NCBI GenBank assembly: GCA_946540705.1
Contig: CAMNJD010000248.1
Coordinates: 1 to 8,700, forward strand
Direction of reading: 5' to 3'
From: an uncultured Ruminococcus sp.
GTDB taxonomy: Bacteria; Bacillota; Clostridia; Oscillospirales; Ruminococcaceae
Length of the DNA stretch: 8,700 nucleotides
Shown one piece after another: positions 6,878-8,700 of this stretch. The position numbers and the translations under genes are program-made. The number at the start of each line of letters is the position of its first letter. Position 1 is the stretch's first letter. Below the pieces are notes generated by a model. It searched no databases and was not told the DNA's origin. It saw only the letters and a program-made list of their open reading frames with translations.

Positions 6878-8353
6878 TTATGAGCTTGATTGCTGTGTTC
6901 CGGCATTGCCGCGTTCCCCGGCGGCCTGCCGTTCCCGCGCATGCAGTGCGCGCTTGCGTTCGTACATGACATGGTCTGCGCGCTCAAAGAGCTGCACGGA
7001 ATTTTCCTTGCAGTCAAACTGCGCAGAGCCGTAGCTGAAGGTGACATGTCCCTCCATGAAATCGAAGCTGAGCGCTGAGAAGCGGTCGAGTGCGCTCTGC
7101 ATGACCTTCTCGGCCAGTGCAAGATCGCAGCGGAAGATCACGGCGAATTCCTCGCCGCCGTAGCGGAACACATCGCCGTGGCTGCCGCAGATCTCCTGAA
7201 GCGTATCTGCGAGCGCGATGAGAATAATGTCGCCGTTTGCGTGCCCGTAGGTATCGTTGACGCGCTTGAAGCTGTCGATATCGGCGATCGAAACGCAGAG
7301 TGCGCGGCGGGAGCGGGCATATTCTGACATGAGGTCATCGAGTGTCGGATAAAATGTCGCGTGGTTGAGCAGGCCGGTCATCGCATCGCGGTTGAGTCTT
7401 GCGCGGATCTCGGTGATATCGTCGAAGGTCAGCAGCTTGCCGTGCTGGCCGTCGCCGCTGCTCCATTCGGTGATTTTCCGTTGATAGGAGGTCTGGCCGT
7501 TCCGGATCGCGGCGTACTGCGGTTCGCAGAGTGCCGCGAGGCTGATTTTATGCGACCGGACGGGATAGGAGTTCAGTGCCGGGATCATCTGGATCGCGGC
7601 CTTGTTGGCATAGACGAGCTGGTATTCGGAATCGAGAAAGACCAGTCCCGTAGCCATATTCTGAAGCATCTCCTCTTTGTTGAGCAGTCCGTAGCGGAAG
7701 ATCGAGAGTGCAATGCACATCGCGCCGGCCATCAGGCCGATGCTGCTGATGTCATAGCCGTTTGTGAGCCCGGCCAGATAGACCAGCAGCGACAGAAACG
7801 GGATCAGACATGCGGAGATCAGGATGGTGTTGTTATGCTTTTCGCGCTTGCGGAGTCCGGCTCTGCGGTAGAGGCAGTAGCCGAGGTTCGAGAGTGCAAG
7901 CAGCGTATTATAGCCCATATAGAGGAAATAGAGCGGCCCGGGCGCGATGCGCAGGAGCCCGTCATCGGGCGAGATCCACATATCGGCGTAATACAGGCCG
8001 CTGTGCTCACACCGGAACACGACACAGAGCGTGAGCAGCGGGATCACAAAGAGCAGGAGCTGTATATATCTGCTGATCTTCGAGCCGTAGAACCGGAGGA
8101 TGAGCAGCAGCAGGAGCGGGTTGATAAAGACTTTGCCGAAATAGCCGAATTTGACCGCGTCGATCTTGGCGGGCAGTGCCGGGGAATTGAGCTCCATATA
8201 GTAGGAAAGCATGGTCAGTGCGGCACAGAACAGGCCGAGCACCGCAAATTCCTGCAAGGCGTTTTCCCGTTCGCTCATCAGCAGAGCGATCGTCACGCCG
8301 CCCGTGAGGATCAGGCCGATCAGCAGCAGCATGGACATAACCGTACCGGTCAT
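6878..8353 (-). CDS. Membrane-bound diguanylate cyclase (7TM-PAS-GGDEF)
   Basis: This 491-residue protein is predicted to make cyclic di-GMP from two GTP at the inner face of the membrane in response to an unknown signal. Residues 1-220 hold about seven membrane helices; the stretch KFGYFGKVFINPLLLLLILRF (68-88, written here in full as the key pattern G-x-x-F-x-x-P followed by a leucine run) resembles the histidine-kinase 7TM sensor domain. A PAS-like domain follows (about 228-318, GLVFLDSEYQLVYANKAA). The GGDEF domain (about 320-475) has DAMTGLLNHATF, the metal site ADIDSFKRVNDTYGHANGD with D358, and the active-site loop RYGGEEF (G399-F403), so it should be active. The inhibitory RxxD site is absent (GSHG at 390-393). 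GGAGG at 8363-8367, nine bases from the ATG, supports the start. It is the first gene of the minus-strand cluster, behind a good promoter. A polar, charged tail (470-491) is of unknown use. Confidence 0.93.
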   Translation of the reverse strand: MTGTVMSMLLLIGLILTGGVTIALLMSERENALQEFAVLGLFCAALTMLSYYMELNSPALPAKIDAVKFGYFGKVFINPLLLLLILRFYGSKISRYIQLLLFVIPLLTLCVVFRCEHSGLYYADMWISPDDGLLRIAPGPLYFLYMGYNTLLALSNLGYCLYRRAGLRKREKHNNTILISACLIPFLSLLVYLAGLTNGYDISSIGLMAGAMCIALSIFRYGLLNKEEMLQNMATGLVFLDSEYQLVYANKAAIQMIPALNSYPVRSHKISLAALCEPQYAAIRNGQTSYQRKITEWSSGDGQHGKLLTFDDITEIRARLNRDAMTGLLNHATFYPTLDDLMSEYARSRRALCVSIADIDSFKRVNDTYGHANGDIILIALADTLQEICGSHGDVFRYGGEEFAVIFRCDLALAEKVMQSALDRFSALSFDFMEGHVTFSYGSAQFDCKENSVQLFERADHVMYERKRALHARERQAAGERGNAGTQQSSS

Positions 8354-8388
8354 GCGGTCGCACCTCCCTTCAACGGCGTGCCTTTACT

Positions 8389-8406
8389 GAATCGAATTGG
8401 CGATTC
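8389..8406 (-). promoter_or_regulatory. Hairpin in the diguanylate cyclase leader
   Basis: GAATCG (8389-8394) and CGATTC (8401-8406) pair perfectly around a 6-base loop in the roughly 65-base leader of the cyclase mRNA. The loop AATTGG can instead pair with CCAAT at 8410-8414, so two folds compete. No function is implied by known families. Confidence 0.35.
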
Positions 8407-8425
8407 TATCCAATCATACCTATAT

Positions 8426-8454
8426 ATTGTACCACAAACCTATGAAAAAGTCAA
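8426..8454 (-). promoter_or_regulatory. Sigma-A promoter of the diguanylate cyclase cluster
   Basis: On the minus strand TTGACT (8454-8449), a 17-base spacer and TACAAT (8431-8426) with TGG just upstream form a near-consensus promoter with an extended -10 box. Transcription should start near 8419. No other convincing promoter was seen in the gaps further down the cluster, which supports one operon down to 4037. Confidence 0.8.
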
Positions 8455-8504
8455 CAAAAAACAAAGAAGAAAAAAAGGAATTTTAGGAATCCCATGAGGA
8501 TGCG

Positions 8505-8536
8505 ATCGGACATTGCCGCGTATCAATCGGACATTG
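8505..8536 (+). promoter_or_regulatory. Tandem 11-base direct repeat, operator-like
   Basis: ATCGGACATTG occurs exactly twice, at 8505-8515 and 8526-8536, with a 21-base period (two helical turns). The second copy overlaps the -35 box of the rightward promoter. The pair lies between two divergent promoters. Tandem direct repeats at this spacing are typical binding sites for response regulators such as the LytTR class. No regulator gene is in the window. Confidence 0.6.
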
Positions 8537-8562
8537 ACTTTCATACGGCGCGGTGTTATAAT
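8534..8562 (+). promoter_or_regulatory. Rightward sigma-A promoter into an AT-rich tract
   Basis: TTGACT (8534-8539), a 17-base spacer and TATAAT (8557-8562) with TGT just upstream form a near-consensus extended -10 promoter. Transcription is expected near 8569. The downstream gene is not identifiable inside the window; a 20-codon frame at 8567-8629 would start almost at the first base of the transcript and is probably not translated. Confidence 0.75.
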
Positions 8563-8646
8563 ATTGATGTACCAACTATCTCTTGAAGATTTAATTGGTA
8601 TATCACTAAGAGGGCTAATAACATTTTAGGTGGTTTCTGTAACAAA

Positions 8647-8700
8647 ATGGGTGGTTTGCATTTGTTAGATTGTCTGCAAATCGCTCTGCGATTTGCCAAG
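8647..8700 (+). CDS. Possible start of an unrecognised gene, cut by the window edge
   Basis: An ATG at 8647 opens a frame of 18 codons (MGGLHLLDCLQIALRFAK) to the right edge. AGGTGG at 8628-8633 is a possible ribosome site but 13 bases away, which is long. It lies downstream of a good rightward promoter, with a leader of about 78 bases. The visible residues match no family I recognise, and a perfect hairpin inside it (8676-8696) speaks for a leader or repeat instead of a gene. Confidence 0.25.
   Translation, partial: MGGLHLLDCLQIALRFAK
8676..8696. repeat. Perfect 9-base-pair hairpin near the right edge
   Basis: GCAAATCGC (8676-8684) and GCGATTTGC (8688-8696) are perfect inverted copies around a TCT loop. 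The next bases (CAAG) are not a T run, so it does not look like an intrinsic terminator on the plus strand. It could be a leader attenuator stem, a dispersed palindromic repeat or an element end. Confidence 0.6.

Noticed and set aside
7361..8497. A 378-codon plus-strand frame opposite the diguanylate cyclase
   Set aside because: Its composition is a shadow of the membrane protein codons and the product is a low-complexity, charged sequence without known motifs.
8567..8629. A 20-codon ORF just after the rightward promoter
   Set aside because: Its ATG lies at or just before the predicted transcription start, so it has no ribosome site, and the peptide matches nothing known.
1..8700. tRNA, rRNA, CRISPR arrays, insertion sequences or phage genes
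   Set aside because: No cloverleaf, repeat-spacer pattern, transposase motif or phage structural motif was found on either strand.

Overview
The window looks like chromosomal DNA from a cellulosome-forming Ruminococcus or close relative (Clostridia, Oscillospiraceae). The main reason is a secreted family 9 cellulase ending in a dockerin of Ruminococcus type. GGAGG ribosome sites, sigma-A-like promoters with 17-base spacers, a Gram-positive lipoprotein and a clostridial 7TM-PAS-GGDEF protein agree with this. The species cannot be fixed from the sequence alone.

Layout. Positions 1-413 (minus) hold the N-terminal part of a sodium:solute symporter running off the left edge. Positions 414-999 are a divergent control region: a near-perfect promoter fires left into the symporter and a second promoter fires right into the cellulase, whose roughly 200-base leader begins with a long palindrome. 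Positions 1000-3993 (plus) encode the cellulase (signal peptide, CBM4-like module, Ig-like module, GH9 catalytic domain, proline-rich linker, dockerin). A strong hairpin terminator follows at 4025-4059. Converging on it from the right is a four-gene minus-strand cluster, probably one operon from a promoter at 8426-8454: a membrane diguanylate cyclase (8353-6878), a two-TM DUF6106-like protein (6853-6344), the bifunctional NAD(P)H-hydrate repair enzyme (6284-4764) and a LolA-like lipoprotein (4690-4037). The last codons of the lipoprotein gene lie inside the cellulase terminator. Positions 8455-8700 hold a second divergent control region with an 11-base tandem repeat and a consensus promoter pointing right into an AT-rich tract whose gene lies mostly beyond the window.

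How it fits together. The cellulase would be exported and docked on a scaffoldin to cut cellulose. The divergent symporter might take up a solute, but its substrate is unknown. The minus-strand cluster combines metabolite repair, a cell-surface lipoprotein and c-di-GMP signalling; a regulatory link to the cellulase is possible but not shown. I found no new defence, mobile or biosynthetic system. The most unusual signals are regulatory: the palindrome at the cellulase transcription start, the ribosome site held in an A/U hairpin loop, the tandem operator-like repeat near 8505-8536, and a dockerin with two atypical calcium loops.
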